From NCBI RefSeq assembly GCF_000711725.1, contig NZ_JONP01000002.1:124001-188000 (forward strand): DNA of 64,000 bases, written 5' to 3'. The position numbers and the translations under genes were made by a program. The stretch is from Roseomonas aerilata DSM 19363 (GTDB lineage: Bacteria; Pseudomonadota; Alphaproteobacteria; Acetobacterales; Acetobacteraceae). The notes below the pieces were generated by a model, which saw nothing but the letters and a program-made list of their open reading frames with translations, was not told where the DNA came from and made no database searches. Below, one piece after another: positions 41,734-51,161 of this stretch; position 1 is the first letter of the stretch, and every line of letters begins with the position of its first letter.

Positions 41734-44352
41734 CTAGTAGAGCCCGCCCAGGCTGCTGTCCACGGCCGAGGCCGTGCTGCCGGCCGAGCGGCCGGCCGCA
41801 TCCCCACCGGAGGCGACGTTGCCGCCCATGGGCGGACGAGCCGCGTTCTCGGTCCCGGGCTTGAAGGGCTCGAGGATCGACTCGCGGTTGCTGGTGGAGA
41901 CGCGCACCAGCGCCACGCCCGGCGGCGCGCGGAAGGGCACGGGCGGGCTGTCCTGCAGGGCCGCCGCCACCACCTCGTTGAAGATCGGCGCCGCGTTGCC
42001 GCCGCCCGTCTCACCCTCGCCGAGGCTGTGCGGATCGTCGAAGCCGACCCAGACGGCCACCACGATGTCCGGCGTGAAGCCCACGAACCAGTTGTCGTAG
42101 TAGTCGTTGGTGGTGCCGGTCTTGCCAGCCACGGGGCGGTTCAGCCCCTTGGCCGCAGCGATGCCCGTGCCCCTGGTGGTCACGCCCTGCAGCAGGGAGA
42201 CCATCTGATAGGCCGCGATCGGGTCCACCACCTGGCGGCGCGCATCCGCCAGCCGGGGCGGCCCGGCCGAGACATCGGCGTCGCAGCCCTGGCAGCGTCG
42301 CGCGTCGTTGCGCCACACCACATGGCCGAAGCGGTCCTGCACGCTGTCGATGAGCGAGGGCTCGACGCCCCGCCCGCCGTTGACGAAGGCGGCGTAGCCC
42401 GCGGCCATCCGCATCACCGTCGTCTCTCCGGCGCCGAGCGACATCGACAGCACGCGCGGCATGTTCGGAATGACGCCGAACCGCCGGGCGGTATCGGCCA
42501 CCTTGTCGATCCCCACCTCCTGAGCGAGGCGGATGGTCACGAGGTTGAGCGACTTCTCGATCGCCGTCCGCATCGTCACCCAACCGTTAGAGGTGCGGTC
42601 CCCGTAGTTGCCGGGCCGCCAGACGCCCTGCGGCGTGTTCATCTCGAAGGGCGCGTCCAGCAGCTGCTGGTTGGGCGGGATGCCCTGCTCCAGCGCCGTG
42701 ACATAGACGAAGGGCTTGAAGGAGGAGCCGGGCTGGCGCAGTGCCTGGGTCGCGCGGTTGAACCAGGACTTGCCGAAGTCGAAGCCTCCGGACATCGCCA
42801 GCACGCGGCCGGTGGCGGGGTCGAGCGCGACGACGGCGCCCTCCACCTCCGGGATCTGGCGCAGCACGATGCGCTCGGCCCGGGCATTGCGCCCCTGGGC
42901 GGCGGGCAGCGTCTCCACCATCACCACGTCGCCGGGGGAGACGACGTCCTGCATGCGGCGCGGCACGGCGCCCAGGCGCCCGTCGCGCACGGGGCGGGCC
43001 CAGGCCATGTCCTCGAAGGCCATCCGGCCCTCGCGCGGCTGGGCGGCGGCGCGGGGCGCGGGGCGCTCGGCCCAGCCGAGGCGGGCCTCGCGGGCGTTCA
43101 CCTCCAGCACCACGGCCAACCGCCAATCGGCGAGCATGCCGGGCACCCGGTTCACCCCCTCCAGCGCCGGCATCCACTCGGCGGCGGCGGGGGAGACCTT
43201 GGCCACGGGCCCGCGCCAGCCGCCGCGGCGGCGGTCATAGGCCATCAGGTGGTCGCGCAGCGCCTTCTCGGTCGCCGCCTGCAGCTTGGGGTCCATGGAG
43301 GTGCGGACCACGAGGCCGCCCATCGTCGTCTGCTCCGGCCCGAAGCGGGCGTTCAGGTCGCGCCGCACCTCCTCGGTGAAGTACTGGCCGACGGCGACCA
43401 GGTCGGGGCGGGCGCGGCCGCGGGCGATCAGCGGCTCCGCCTTGGCGGCATCGGCCTCAGCGCGGCTGATGGCGCGGTCCTCGAACATGCGCTCGATCAC
43501 CCAGTCGCGCCGGGCCTTGGCGGCCTCGGGGTGGCGGTTGGGGTTGTAGTTGTTCGGCGCCTTCGGAAGGGCGCCGAGGAAGGCCATCTCTCCGATGGTC
43601 AACTCGTCGAGGCCCTTGTTGAAGTAGTTCTGCGCGGCAGCGGCCACGCCATAGGCCTGGGCGCCGAGGAAGATCTCGTTGAGGTAGATCTCGAGGATCC
43701 GCTCCTTGCTCATGGCCCCCTCGAGCCGCTGGGCGAGGATGGCCTCCCGGACCTTGCGCATCATCGTGCGATCCGCCCCCACCAGCATGTTCTTGGCGAC
43801 CTGCTGGGTGATGGTGGAGGCGCCGATGCTGCGCCGGCCGCTGCCGAGCTGCTCAAGATTGGTGAAGGCGGCGCGGGCGACGGCCAGCGGGTCGACGCCG
43901 CCATGGGTCCAGAAATTCTGGTCCTCGGCCGAGACGAAGGCCTGCTGCACGCGCTTGGGGATGGCGGCGATGGGCACGAAGACCCGCCGCTCGATCGCCA
44001 TCTCGGCCATCAGCCGGCTGTCGGCGGCGTAGATGCGCGACATCTGCGGCGGCTGGTAGTCGGCCAGCCAGGCATGGTCCGGCAGGTCCGCCGTCGCGCT
44101 GCGCCAGAGGCCGTAGCCGGCAATGCCGCCGACCACCACGCCGATCATGCCGACCGCGAAGACGAAGCCCACGGTGCGCCGCAGCCAGATGGCGCGGCGC
44201 GGGCGGGGCTTGCCGGGGCGTCGCGGGGAGCCGGCGGGCGGCACCGGCGGCTCCGTGCCGTCACCACCACCGCCGGAACGCAGGGGATCGGCACCGCGCG
44301 GGCGGCGCTCGCCCACCAGGGGCCGTTCGGCGCGCAGATCTCTCGAAGCCAT
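41734..44352 (-). CDS. mrcA: Penicillin-binding protein 1A (bifunctional transglycosylase/transpeptidase)
   Basis: 872 residues from MASRDLRAERPL (44352), where GAGGA is suitably placed; ATGs further upstream overlap that RBS. A cytoplasmic Pro/Arg-rich tail and one span (WLRRTVGFVFAVGMIGVVVGG) precede the GT51 domain (SAEDQNFWTHGGVDPLAV, GASTITQQVAKN). The transpeptidase domain has SxxK in GSSFKPFVYV, SLN in EKSLNLVTIR and KTGT in VAGKTGTTNDYYDNWF. An OB-like insert lies between. It polymerises and cross-links peptidoglycan at the inner membrane. Confidence 0.96.
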   Translation of the reverse strand: MASRDLRAERPLVGERRPRGADPLRSGGGGDGTEPPVPPAGSPRRPGKPRPRRAIWLRRTVGFVFAVGMIGVVVGGIAGYGLWRSATADLPDHAWLADYQPPQMSRIYAADSRLMAEMAIERRVFVPIAAIPKRVQQAFVSAEDQNFWTHGGVDPLAVARAAFTNLEQLGSGRRSIGASTITQQVAKNMLVGADRTMMRKVREAILAQRLEGAMSKERILEIYLNEIFLGAQAYGVAAAAQNYFNKGLDELTIGEMAFLGALPKAPNNYNPNRHPEAAKARRDWVIERMFEDRAISRAEADAAKAEPLIARGRARPDLVAVGQYFTEEVRRDLNARFGPEQTTMGGLVVRTSMDPKLQAATEKALRDHLMAYDRRRGGWRGPVAKVSPAAAEWMPALEGVNRVPGMLADWRLAVVLEVNAREARLGWAERPAPRAAAQPREGRMAFEDMAWARPVRDGRLGAVPRRMQDVVSPGDVVMVETLPAAQGRNARAERIVLRQIPEVEGAVVALDPATGRVLAMSGGFDFGKSWFNRATQALRQPGSSFKPFVYVTALEQGIPPNQQLLDAPFEMNTPQGVWRPGNYGDRTSNGWVTMRTAIEKSLNLVTIRLAQEVGIDKVADTARRFGVIPNMPRVLSMSLGAGETTVMRMAAGYAAFVNGGRGVEPSLIDSVQDRFGHVVWRNDARRCQGCDADVSAGPPRLADARRQVVDPIAAYQMVSLLQGVTTRGTGIAAAKGLNRPVAGKTGTTNDYYDNWFVGFTPDIVVAVWVGFDDPHSLGEGETGGGNAAPIFNEVVAAALQDSPPVPFRAPPGVALVRVSTSNRESILEPFKPGTENAARPPMGGNVASGGDAAGRSAGSTASAVDSSLGGLY

Positions 44353-44582
44353 CCCAATCCTCATGGCGGCCCCGCCGGGGCGGCCCATCCGTCGTCCGTC
44401 GTGTCGCAAGCCCCGCGGGCGGGGCCATGGCAGGCCGCGCCGCGCCCGAAGGGGCGAAGCGGTGCTTCTAGCACAGGTCTCAGGGGCCGGGGTTTAACAC
44501 CTCCGCGCGGAACCGGTCAGTCTGAAACGTAGCCCGAGCAGGCGCGGGCCGAATCGGTCCGGCCGGCCTTCGACGAGGTGAG

Positions 44583-45725
44583 CTAGCCGAAGGAGGCCAT
44601 GCCGAGGCCGGGGCGCTCGAGATAGTCCTCCACCGCCGAGGCAAGGGCGGTGGCCACCACCGCCCGGTGATCCGCCCGGTTGAGCTGCGCCTCGTCCTGC
44701 CGGTTGGAGAGAAAGCCGATCTCCACCAGCACCGAGGGGATGTCGGGCGCCTTCAGCACGGCGAAGGCCGCCTGGCGGTGCGTGTTGGGCAACAGCGGCA
44801 CGCGGGGGCGAAGGGCGCCCACCGCCATATTGGCCAGCCGCACCGAGCCCTGCCGCGTCTCCTGCCGCACGAGGCTGAGCAGGATGCGCTGCACATCGGC
44901 CGAAACCGGCGGCAGGTTCAGCCCGCCCGCCGCATCCGCCGCGTTCTCCCGCCGAGCAAGGCCCGCCGAAAGGGCGTCCGAGGCCGTCTCGGAGAGAGTA
45001 TAGACGCTCGCCCCGCGGGCGCCCGGGGCCGAATCGGCGTGCACGGAGACAAAGAGCACGGCCCCGTTCCGCCGGGCGAACTCCACGCGGTTGGCGAGCG
45101 GCACGAAGACGTCGCGGGTGCGGGTCATCATCACCCGGCAGCGCCCGCCGGCCTCCAGCCGCCGCCGCATCTCCTGCGCCGCGGCGAGGACGATACGCTT
45201 CTCGTAGGTGCCGGCGGCGCCGATCGTGCCGGGATCCTTCCCGCCATGGCCGGGATCCAGCACCACCAGGGGGCGCGGCGCCGGGGTGCCCTGCACGATC
45301 GGCCGCCCGGTGCCGGCCATCCGCACGAAGGCGTCGCCCGGGCCAGGGCGGAGGGAGAGGACGAGCGCCCCGCCCTCCTGCACCACGTCCGGCACGCCGA
45401 CGGGGGCGGCGAGGTCGATCACCAGCCGGCGGGCGCGGGGCTCCCAGCGGGCGGCGCGGACCGGGCCGGCGCCGGGCAGCACGAGCGGGCCGCGCCAGCC
45501 GTGCCGGGGCAGGCTGAGAAGCAGCTGGGCCGGCCGCGCCTCGGCCAGCAGGCGGTAGCCGCTGGCAGCCCCGCCGGGCAGCACCAGGCGCGCGCCGTCG
45601 CCCTCGGCGCGCAGGGTGGCGGGCGCGGCGGCATCGGCCGGGTCGGCCAGGGCTGCGCCAGCGGCGGTGGCAGTGGCGGCAAGGGCTGCGGCCAGAAGGC
45701 CCCGGCGCGTCGCAAACGACTTCAT
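44583..45725 (-). CDS. amiC: N-acetylmuramoyl-L-alanine amidase (AmiC type)
   Basis: 380 residues from MKSFATRRGLLAAALAA (45725), GGAAGGG upstream. A twin-arginine-like leader fits known Tat export of AmiA/AmiC. An AMIN-like beta domain (about 35-135) precedes Amidase_3: VVLDPGHGGKDPGTIG (Zn His near 157), TYEKRIVLAAAQEM (Zn Glu), FVSVHADSAPG (Zn His) and VLVEIGFLSNRQDEAQL (catalytic Glu). It cleaves the peptide stem from murein during cell separation. PBP1A follows downstream. Confidence 0.94.
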   Translation of the reverse strand: MKSFATRRGLLAAALAATATAAGAALADPADAAAPATLRAEGDGARLVLPGGAASGYRLLAEARPAQLLLSLPRHGWRGPLVLPGAGPVRAARWEPRARRLVIDLAAPVGVPDVVQEGGALVLSLRPGPGDAFVRMAGTGRPIVQGTPAPRPLVVLDPGHGGKDPGTIGAAGTYEKRIVLAAAQEMRRRLEAGGRCRVMMTRTRDVFVPLANRVEFARRNGAVLFVSVHADSAPGARGASVYTLSETASDALSAGLARRENAADAAGGLNLPPVSADVQRILLSLVRQETRQGSVRLANMAVGALRPRVPLLPNTHRQAAFAVLKAPDIPSVLVEIGFLSNRQDEAQLNRADHRAVVATALASAVEDYLERPGLGMASFG

Positions 45726-46556
45726 CCCTTCCGCAGACCCCTCCCCAGGCCAGGCGGCACCCGGCATCCCCGAATCCCCGGCGGGAATCCTTCGTGGATC
45801 GTAGCACCGCGAATGCGGCCGATCCTTGCCACAAAGCCTATCTCCCCCCTTCCGAGCGTTCACGCGGAAGCGAGTCCCAGCCCTTCCCGCCGCTTCCCCC
45901 GCCGGTGTGTCCCGCGGCACACACAGCGCCTTGCCCCCTGCTCCCCCCCTGCGTATGGTGCAGTGCCCCGGCGGCACGCCGCCGGTGGAGGGTTCCGGGC
46001 GCGGCCGACACAGAACGGCCGCCGGTCCACCAGATGGACGCCCGACCCGCGCCACCCCGGCCAAGGGGCCGCCGCCAGCGCCGATCTTCGGCCGGGCGAG
46101 CCGGCCCGGGGAACCGGGGGCGCGGATAGCAATCCTCGCCGGCGCGCGCCACGCGGCGCGACAGGGCCCCGTCTCGCTCCTCATGGGTCTATCCCCTGAG
46201 CTGCCTGGCGGACCGCGACGCGCCAGCCGCCGGACCGCCCGCGCGCGCCCCTCGCCTGCCAAAGGAGAGGGGACCGCCGCGCCGAGGGGTCCGCGCAGGG
46301 CCGCGACAACGGGCGCCCCGGCGCCCGAGGACGAACCCATCGGATGCCTCGGCATCCGAGAGCAAACGGGCACCCCCTGCCCGAACCCACCCGGGCATTC
46401 AGTTGCCCATGAGCGCATCCGGGCCCCGAGCCCGCGGGAGAAAGGAACGGCGGCGGATGACGGTCACCCTCGCTCCGCGCCGGTCCCCTCCCGGCCCCCC
46501 AACCCTCACCGCCGCCGGTTGCACAGAGCCCCGCGCGGCGCGGAGCCCTCTCTTCC
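45726..46556. other. 831-bp intergenic region holding the rne leader
   Basis: No credible gene; the open frames here are GC-driven and lack family features. Because amiC reads left and rne reads right, it must contain both promoters. A candidate rne promoter is at 45931-45959, leaving a leader of about 590 nt. RNase E genes commonly have long autoregulatory leaders. Confidence 0.5.
45931..45959 (+). promoter_or_regulatory. Candidate sigma-70 promoter for rne
   Basis: TTGCCC (45931-45936), 17-bp spacer, TATGGT (45954-45959). It is the best -35/-10 pair noticed in the region; predicted start near 45966. Confidence 0.4.
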
Positions 46557-49500
46557 ATGACCAAGCGCATGCTGATCGATGCATCCCACCCCGAAGAGAC
46601 GCGGGTGGTGGTGCTGGACGGCAACCGTCTTGAGGACTTCGACCTCGAGACCCAGAATCGCCGCCCGCTGAAGGGCAACATCTACCTGGCCAAGATCGTC
46701 CGGGTGGAGCCCAGCCTGCAGGCCGCCTTCGTCGAGTACGGCGGCAACCGCCACGGCTTCCTCGCCTTCGGCGAGATCCACCCCGACTACTACCAGATCC
46801 CCGTCGCCGACCGGCAGCGCCTGCTGGAAGCCCAGGCCCAGGAAGCCGCCGAGGAAGACCCCGAGGACGAGATCGAGACCGCGGCCGAGCGCGTGGCGCC
46901 CCGCGACGACGCCGACCTCCAGCGCAGTGGCCGGGATCGCGACAGGGACCGTGATCGGGGCCGCGGGCGCGACCGGGACCGGCACGGCCGCCGCCAGGGG
47001 GTCGCATCGCCCAGTTCGGACGCCGTCCAGGAGGCCGCCGACGCGGCGCTCGGCTCTGAGGCCGCGGGCGAGGAAACGCCGGCGATCGAGCAGGCCCTGC
47101 CCCTGGAGCATGCCGCGTCGTCGGAGCCCGAGCAGGCCGCCGAGGACCTGACCCTCAAGGCGGCCCCCGCCGAAGCCCCGAACGAGGCTCCCGGCGAGAC
47201 GACCGATGAGGCGCCGGCCGAGCCCGCGGCGACCTCCGGCGCCAGCGCCCTCGAGCGGGCCGTCGGTATCGACCTCAGCGGCCCCGGCGAGAGCCTGGGC
47301 GAGGACGGCGCCCCCGCCGTGACCCCGGCCGAGGAAGCCCCGCCCGCCCCCGCCGCCCCGATCGACCCCACCCCCTCCCCCATCGCCGGCGAGACCGGCG
47401 GCGGCGAGGACGGCGCCCCGCCGCCGGAGGCCCGCCCCCCCCAGGCTCAGCCAATGACCATGCATGTGGACCGGGTGAGCGAGGGCGACCCCGTCGCCGA
47501 AATCGGGGCCGAGGCCGGCGCCGGGGAGGAGGACGAGGGCAACGAGGTCGAGACCGTCTCCGACGATACCCCGCCCCCCGAGACCATTGGCGGCGACGAC
47601 CGCGAGGACCGCGAGGACCGCGAGGGTACGGACGAGGAGCGCCGCGAGCGCCGGGTCCCCTCCAAGTTCCTTCGCCACTACAAGATCCAGGAGGTCATCC
47701 GCCGCCGGCAGGTGATCCTCGTGCAGGTCGTCAAGGAGGAGCGCGGCAACAAGGGCGCCGCGCTGACCACCTATATCTCCCTGCCCGGCCGCTTCTCGGT
47801 CCTGATGCCGAACTCGCCCAAGGGCGGCGGCGTCTCCCGCAAGATCTCCTCGGCCGCCGACCGCAAGCGCCTGCGCGAGGTGATCGACGAGGTGGGCCTG
47901 CCGCGCGGCATGGGCATCATCGTCCGCACCGCCGGCGCCCAGCGGCCCAAGCCCGAGATCCGGCGCGACTGCGAGTACCTGCTGCGGCTCTGGGACGACA
48001 TCCGCACCCGCACCCTGTCCTCCACCGCCCCCGCCCTGGTCTATGAGGAGGCCGACCTCCTCAAGCGCTCCATCCGCGACAACTTCGCGCGCGAGATCGA
48101 GGAGATCCAGATCGAGGGCGAGGACGCCTTCCGCCAGGCGCGCGACTTCACGCGCATGCTGATGCCGCAGAACGAGCGCAAGATTAAGCTCTACCGCGAC
48201 CCGAGCATGCCCCTCTTCGCCCGCGCCGGCGTGGAGCAGCAGCTCGACGCCATGATGTCCCCGACGGTCCAGCTCCGCTCGGGCGGCTACATCGTCATCA
48301 ACCAGACCGAGGCGCTGGTCTCCATCGACGTGAACTCGGGCCGCGCCACCCGCGACCGGCACATCGAGGACACCGCGCTCCGCACCAACCTCGAGGCCGC
48401 GGACGAGATCGCGCGCCAGCTTCGGCTCCGCGACCTCGCCGGCCTCATCGTCATCGACTTCATCGACATGGAGAGCAGCCGCAACGACGCGATGGTCGAG
48501 CGGCGGATGAAGGAGGCGTTGCAGCACGACCGCGCGCGCATCCAGGTCGGCCGCATCTCGCATTTCGGCCTGCTGGAGATGTCGCGCCAGCGGCTGCGCC
48601 CCTCCCTCACCGAGCACTCCTTCGTCACCTGCCCGCACTGCCAGGGCCTGGGCATCGTCCGCTCCGACGAGAGCGCCGCGCTGCACGTGCTGCGCGCCAT
48701 CGAGGAGGAGGGCGCGAAGCGCCGTGCCGCCGAGATCGTGGTGCACTGCTCCCCGGCCGTCGCCATGCACATCCTCAACCGCAAGCGCGAGCGGCTGGCG
48801 GCGGTGGAAAGCCGCCACGACATGTGCGTGATCTTCGAGCCGGACGCGACGATGACCGCGGCGCAGAACCGCATCGAGCGCACCCGGCCGCAGACCTCGG
48901 TCCCCGCGCCCGCCGCGATGCCCGCACTGCGCATGGACTACGCGCCCGAGCCGGTGATCCTCTCCGGCGGCGGCGACGACGAGGAAGAGGAGGAGATCCT
49001 CCCGCCCGAGGAAGCGACCGGCGCCACGGAGGCCGCCGAGGAGGCCGCCCCCGGCGACGCCAATGGCGAGCGCGGCCGCCGCCGCCGCCGCCGCCGCCGC
49101 GGCGGCCGGCGCGAGGAGGGAGGCGCCCCCGAGGCCGAGGGCGAGGAGGAGTCCTCCGCCGAGGAACTGCCGGAGGAGGCGCCCGGCGATGCCGGCGAGG
49201 AGGAGGCGGCTGCCGAGGCCGCGCCGGCCGAGGAGGAGCGGCCGGTGGGCGACCGCCCGGAGGGCGAGGGCGATGCCCGCCGCCGCCGTGGCCGCCGCGG
49301 CGGCCGCCGCCGCCGCGAGGACGAGGCCCCGCGCGCCGAGGGCGACACCTCGCGCCCCGCGGCTGACGCCGCCCCGCGCTACGCCGGCCCCACCCCGGCC
49401 GATCCCTTCGGCGGCACCTATGACGCGCTGATGGACACGCTGGACGCGGCGGAGGAGGCGAGCGCCCCCCGCAGCCTGCGCGAGATCCCGATCGCCGCGG

Positions 49501-49763
49501 AGCCGCCGGCGACGGATGCGGCCGAGGAGCCGGCCCAGCCTATCGCCGAGGCGCCGGCCGAGCCGGCCGCCGAAGTGCCGGCCGAGGCCCCTGCGCCCGA
49601 GCCCGCCGCGCTCGCCCCGGCGCCCGAGGCACCCGAGCCCGTGGCCCCCGAGGCCGAGGCGCCGCGCGCGGAGCCGGTGGTCGGCACCGTCGTGCAGCCC
49701 GTGCTGCTGGGCACCGAGGAAGCCCCGGCCGCTCCGGCAAAGAAGGGATGGTGGCGCCGCTGA
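46557..49763 (+). CDS. rne: Ribonuclease E
   Basis: 1068 residues. The S1 domain starts KRMLIDASHPEETRVVVLDGNRLEDFD and NIYLAKIVRVEPSLQAAFVEYGGNRHGFLAFGEIHPDYYQIP. It is split by an acidic, Ala/Pro/Glu-rich insert of about 270 residues (about 95-367) before SKFLRHYKIQEVIRRRQ. The catalytic DNase I-like domain has SIDVNSGRATR (Asp near 591) and LIVIDFIDM (Asp near 633). The Zn-link is TCPHCQGLG (near 692). A long disordered C-terminus with Arg-rich and acidic blocks would scaffold the degradosome. It processes mRNA and rRNA. Confidence 0.95.
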   Translation: MTKRMLIDASHPEETRVVVLDGNRLEDFDLETQNRRPLKGNIYLAKIVRVEPSLQAAFVEYGGNRHGFLAFGEIHPDYYQIPVADRQRLLEAQAQEAAEEDPEDEIETAAERVAPRDDADLQRSGRDRDRDRDRGRGRDRDRHGRRQGVASPSSDAVQEAADAALGSEAAGEETPAIEQALPLEHAASSEPEQAAEDLTLKAAPAEAPNEAPGETTDEAPAEPAATSGASALERAVGIDLSGPGESLGEDGAPAVTPAEEAPPAPAAPIDPTPSPIAGETGGGEDGAPPPEARPPQAQPMTMHVDRVSEGDPVAEIGAEAGAGEEDEGNEVETVSDDTPPPETIGGDDREDREDREGTDEERRERRVPSKFLRHYKIQEVIRRRQVILVQVVKEERGNKGAALTTYISLPGRFSVLMPNSPKGGGVSRKISSAADRKRLREVIDEVGLPRGMGIIVRTAGAQRPKPEIRRDCEYLLRLWDDIRTRTLSSTAPALVYEEADLLKRSIRDNFAREIEEIQIEGEDAFRQARDFTRMLMPQNERKIKLYRDPSMPLFARAGVEQQLDAMMSPTVQLRSGGYIVINQTEALVSIDVNSGRATRDRHIEDTALRTNLEAADEIARQLRLRDLAGLIVIDFIDMESSRNDAMVERRMKEALQHDRARIQVGRISHFGLLEMSRQRLRPSLTEHSFVTCPHCQGLGIVRSDESAALHVLRAIEEEGAKRRAAEIVVHCSPAVAMHILNRKRERLAAVESRHDMCVIFEPDATMTAAQNRIERTRPQTSVPAPAAMPALRMDYAPEPVILSGGGDDEEEEEILPPEEATGATEAAEEAAPGDANGERGRRRRRRRRGGRREEGGAPEAEGEEESSAEELPEEAPGDAGEEEAAAEAAPAEEERPVGDRPEGEGDARRRRGRRGGRRRREDEAPRAEGDTSRPAADAAPRYAGPTPADPFGGTYDALMDTLDAAEEASAPRSLREIPIAAEPPATDAAEEPAQPIAEAPAEPAAEVPAEAPAPEPAALAPAPEAPEPVAPEAEAPRAEPVVGTVVQPVLLGTEEAPAAPAKKGWWRR

Positions 49764-49803
49764 CCCGGCGCCCCCGCGCCCGGCACCGCCCGGGAGGGCC
49801 GAT

Positions 49804-50802
49804 GTGAGCGACGCGATCTTCGCGCCCCTCGCCGTGGACGACCTCACCCTCCGCGCCCTGCGCGCGGAGGACGCGGCCGAACTGCACCGGCTGGTGAACG
49901 ACTGGGAGGTCGCGCGCATGCTCGCGCGCGTCCCTTTCCCCTACTCCCGAGAGCTGGCGGACGAGTGGATCGCCTCCACGCGCGCGCAGATCGAGGCGGG
50001 CGCGGGCTGGCACCTCGCGATCATGCGGGGCGAGGCGCTGGTGGGCTGCGTGGGCCTGACCACCACCCGCGACGCGCCGCGGCACGCGGAGCTGGGCTAC
50101 TGGGTCGGGCGGCGCCACTGGGGACAAGGCATCGGCCCCCGCGCCGCCGGCCGCCTCGCGCGCTGGGCTCTGGCCAACCTCGACATCGACGTGATCCACG
50201 CCTCCGTGCTGGAGGAGAACGCGCGCTCCGCCGCCGTGCTGGCGCGCATCGGCTTCCAGGAGGATGGCTGGGCCGAGCAGGACTTCACCGCCCGCAACGC
50301 ACGCCTTCCCGTCCGCCGCTTCCGCGCCGGGCGGGCGGAGCTCTCCGCCACCTCCGAACCTGCCACGCCGCCCGCGCCGCCCCCCGCCGGCACCGAGGCC
50401 GCGACCAACCTGCTGCTGGTGGTCGCCTGCGGGCTGATCGATGCCGACGGGCGGGTGCTGCTGGCCCGCCGCCCGGAAGGCAAGCACATGGCCGGCCTCT
50501 GGGAATTTCCGGGTGGCAAGGTCGCCCCGGGGGAAACACCGGAAGCCGCCCTGATCCGCGAATTGTACGAGGAACTGGGCATTGACGTCTCCGCCGCCTG
50601 CCTCGCCCCCTTCGCCTTCGCCTCCCACCCGCTGGACGGCCGGCACCTGCTGATGCCCCTCTATCTCTGCCGACGCTGGGGAGGAACGCCGGAGGGCCGG
50701 GAAGGCCAGGCCCTGGCCTGGGTGCGGCCGAACAAGCTTGGCGACTACGCGATGCCGCCGGCCGATAAGCCGCTGGTGGCGCTGCTCAGGGATTTTCTCT
50801 GA
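49804..50802 (+). CDS. GNAT acetyltransferase fused to a MutT-type Nudix hydrolase
   Basis: 332 residues from GTG 49804 (GGGAGG a few bases upstream; the ATG two bases earlier meets a stop). Residues 1-180 are a RimJ-like GNAT domain (LTLRALRAEDAAELHRLVNDWEVARML, AELGYWVGRRHWGQGIGPRAAG, SVLEENARSAAVLARIGFQEDG). After a Pro/Ala linker, residues 200-332 are Nudix: VVACGLIDADGRVLLARRPEGKHMAGLWEFPGGK with the box GKVAPGETPEAALIRELYEELG. MutT proteins remove 8-oxo-dGTP. The meaning of the fusion is unknown. Confidence 0.9.
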   Translation: MSDAIFAPLAVDDLTLRALRAEDAAELHRLVNDWEVARMLARVPFPYSRELADEWIASTRAQIEAGAGWHLAIMRGEALVGCVGLTTTRDAPRHAELGYWVGRRHWGQGIGPRAAGRLARWALANLDIDVIHASVLEENARSAAVLARIGFQEDGWAEQDFTARNARLPVRRFRAGRAELSATSEPATPPAPPPAGTEAATNLLLVVACGLIDADGRVLLARRPEGKHMAGLWEFPGGKVAPGETPEAALIRELYEELGIDVSAACLAPFAFASHPLDGRHLLMPLYLCRRWGGTPEGREGQALAWVRPNKLGDYAMPPADKPLVALLRDFL

Positions 50803-50827
50803 GGTTCTTCTGACCTCCGTTGCGGCC

Positions 50828-51069
50828 TCGGAGAGGGCGCCGCCCTCTCCGAACCTCACCCGCCAAGGGCCTGAGGCTCCTGGACCCCCATCTGGCTGGC
50901 GCGGATGCGATGATTGGGGGCTAGGGCTCTTCTAAGCGCCCTTCCTGCGCGTGGAGTCGCCTCGGGTCCATGGCTCGAGGCGCACCGACTGCAAAGCATT
51001 CCCAACCTGAAAAAGGGGATGATGGGGAGGGGTCTGGGGAGAGGAAGAACTCCTTCTTCCTCTCCCCAG
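50828..51069. repeat. Structured intergenic repeat, copy 2
   Basis: About 242 bp, 25 bp after the GNAT-Nudix stop. 5' hairpin TCGGAGAGGGC / GCCCTCTCCGA with loop GCC (50828-50852). The middle block is shared with copy 1 (CCAAGGGCCTGAGG, ATCTGGCTGGCGCGGATGC, GCCTCG / CGAGGC). 3' hairpin CTGGGGAGAGGAAGAA / TTCTTCCTCTCCCCAG with loop CTCC (51034-51069). Stem bases differ from copy 1 in pairs, so folding is preserved. It fills the 359-bp gap before the CinA-like gene. Confidence 0.75.
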
Positions 51070-51161
51070 AGCCGCAAGCACGATCGAGCACCGCCACGCC
51101 CCGGGCTTGACGCCGCGCCCCAGTGCGCAACCTTGCAGGCTTCGCCCGAGAGAGTCGCCAG

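Noticed and set aside
41671-44532. Long plus-strand open frame opposite the PBP1A gene
   Set aside because: His/Gly/Ala-rich shadow translation with no family motif; the minus strand holds all PBP motifs.
46506-49919. Very long minus-strand open frame opposite rne
   Set aside because: It mirrors the GC-rich codon pattern of rne; its product is low-complexity Gly/Ala/Leu/Arg with no domain, while the plus strand encodes a clear RNase E.
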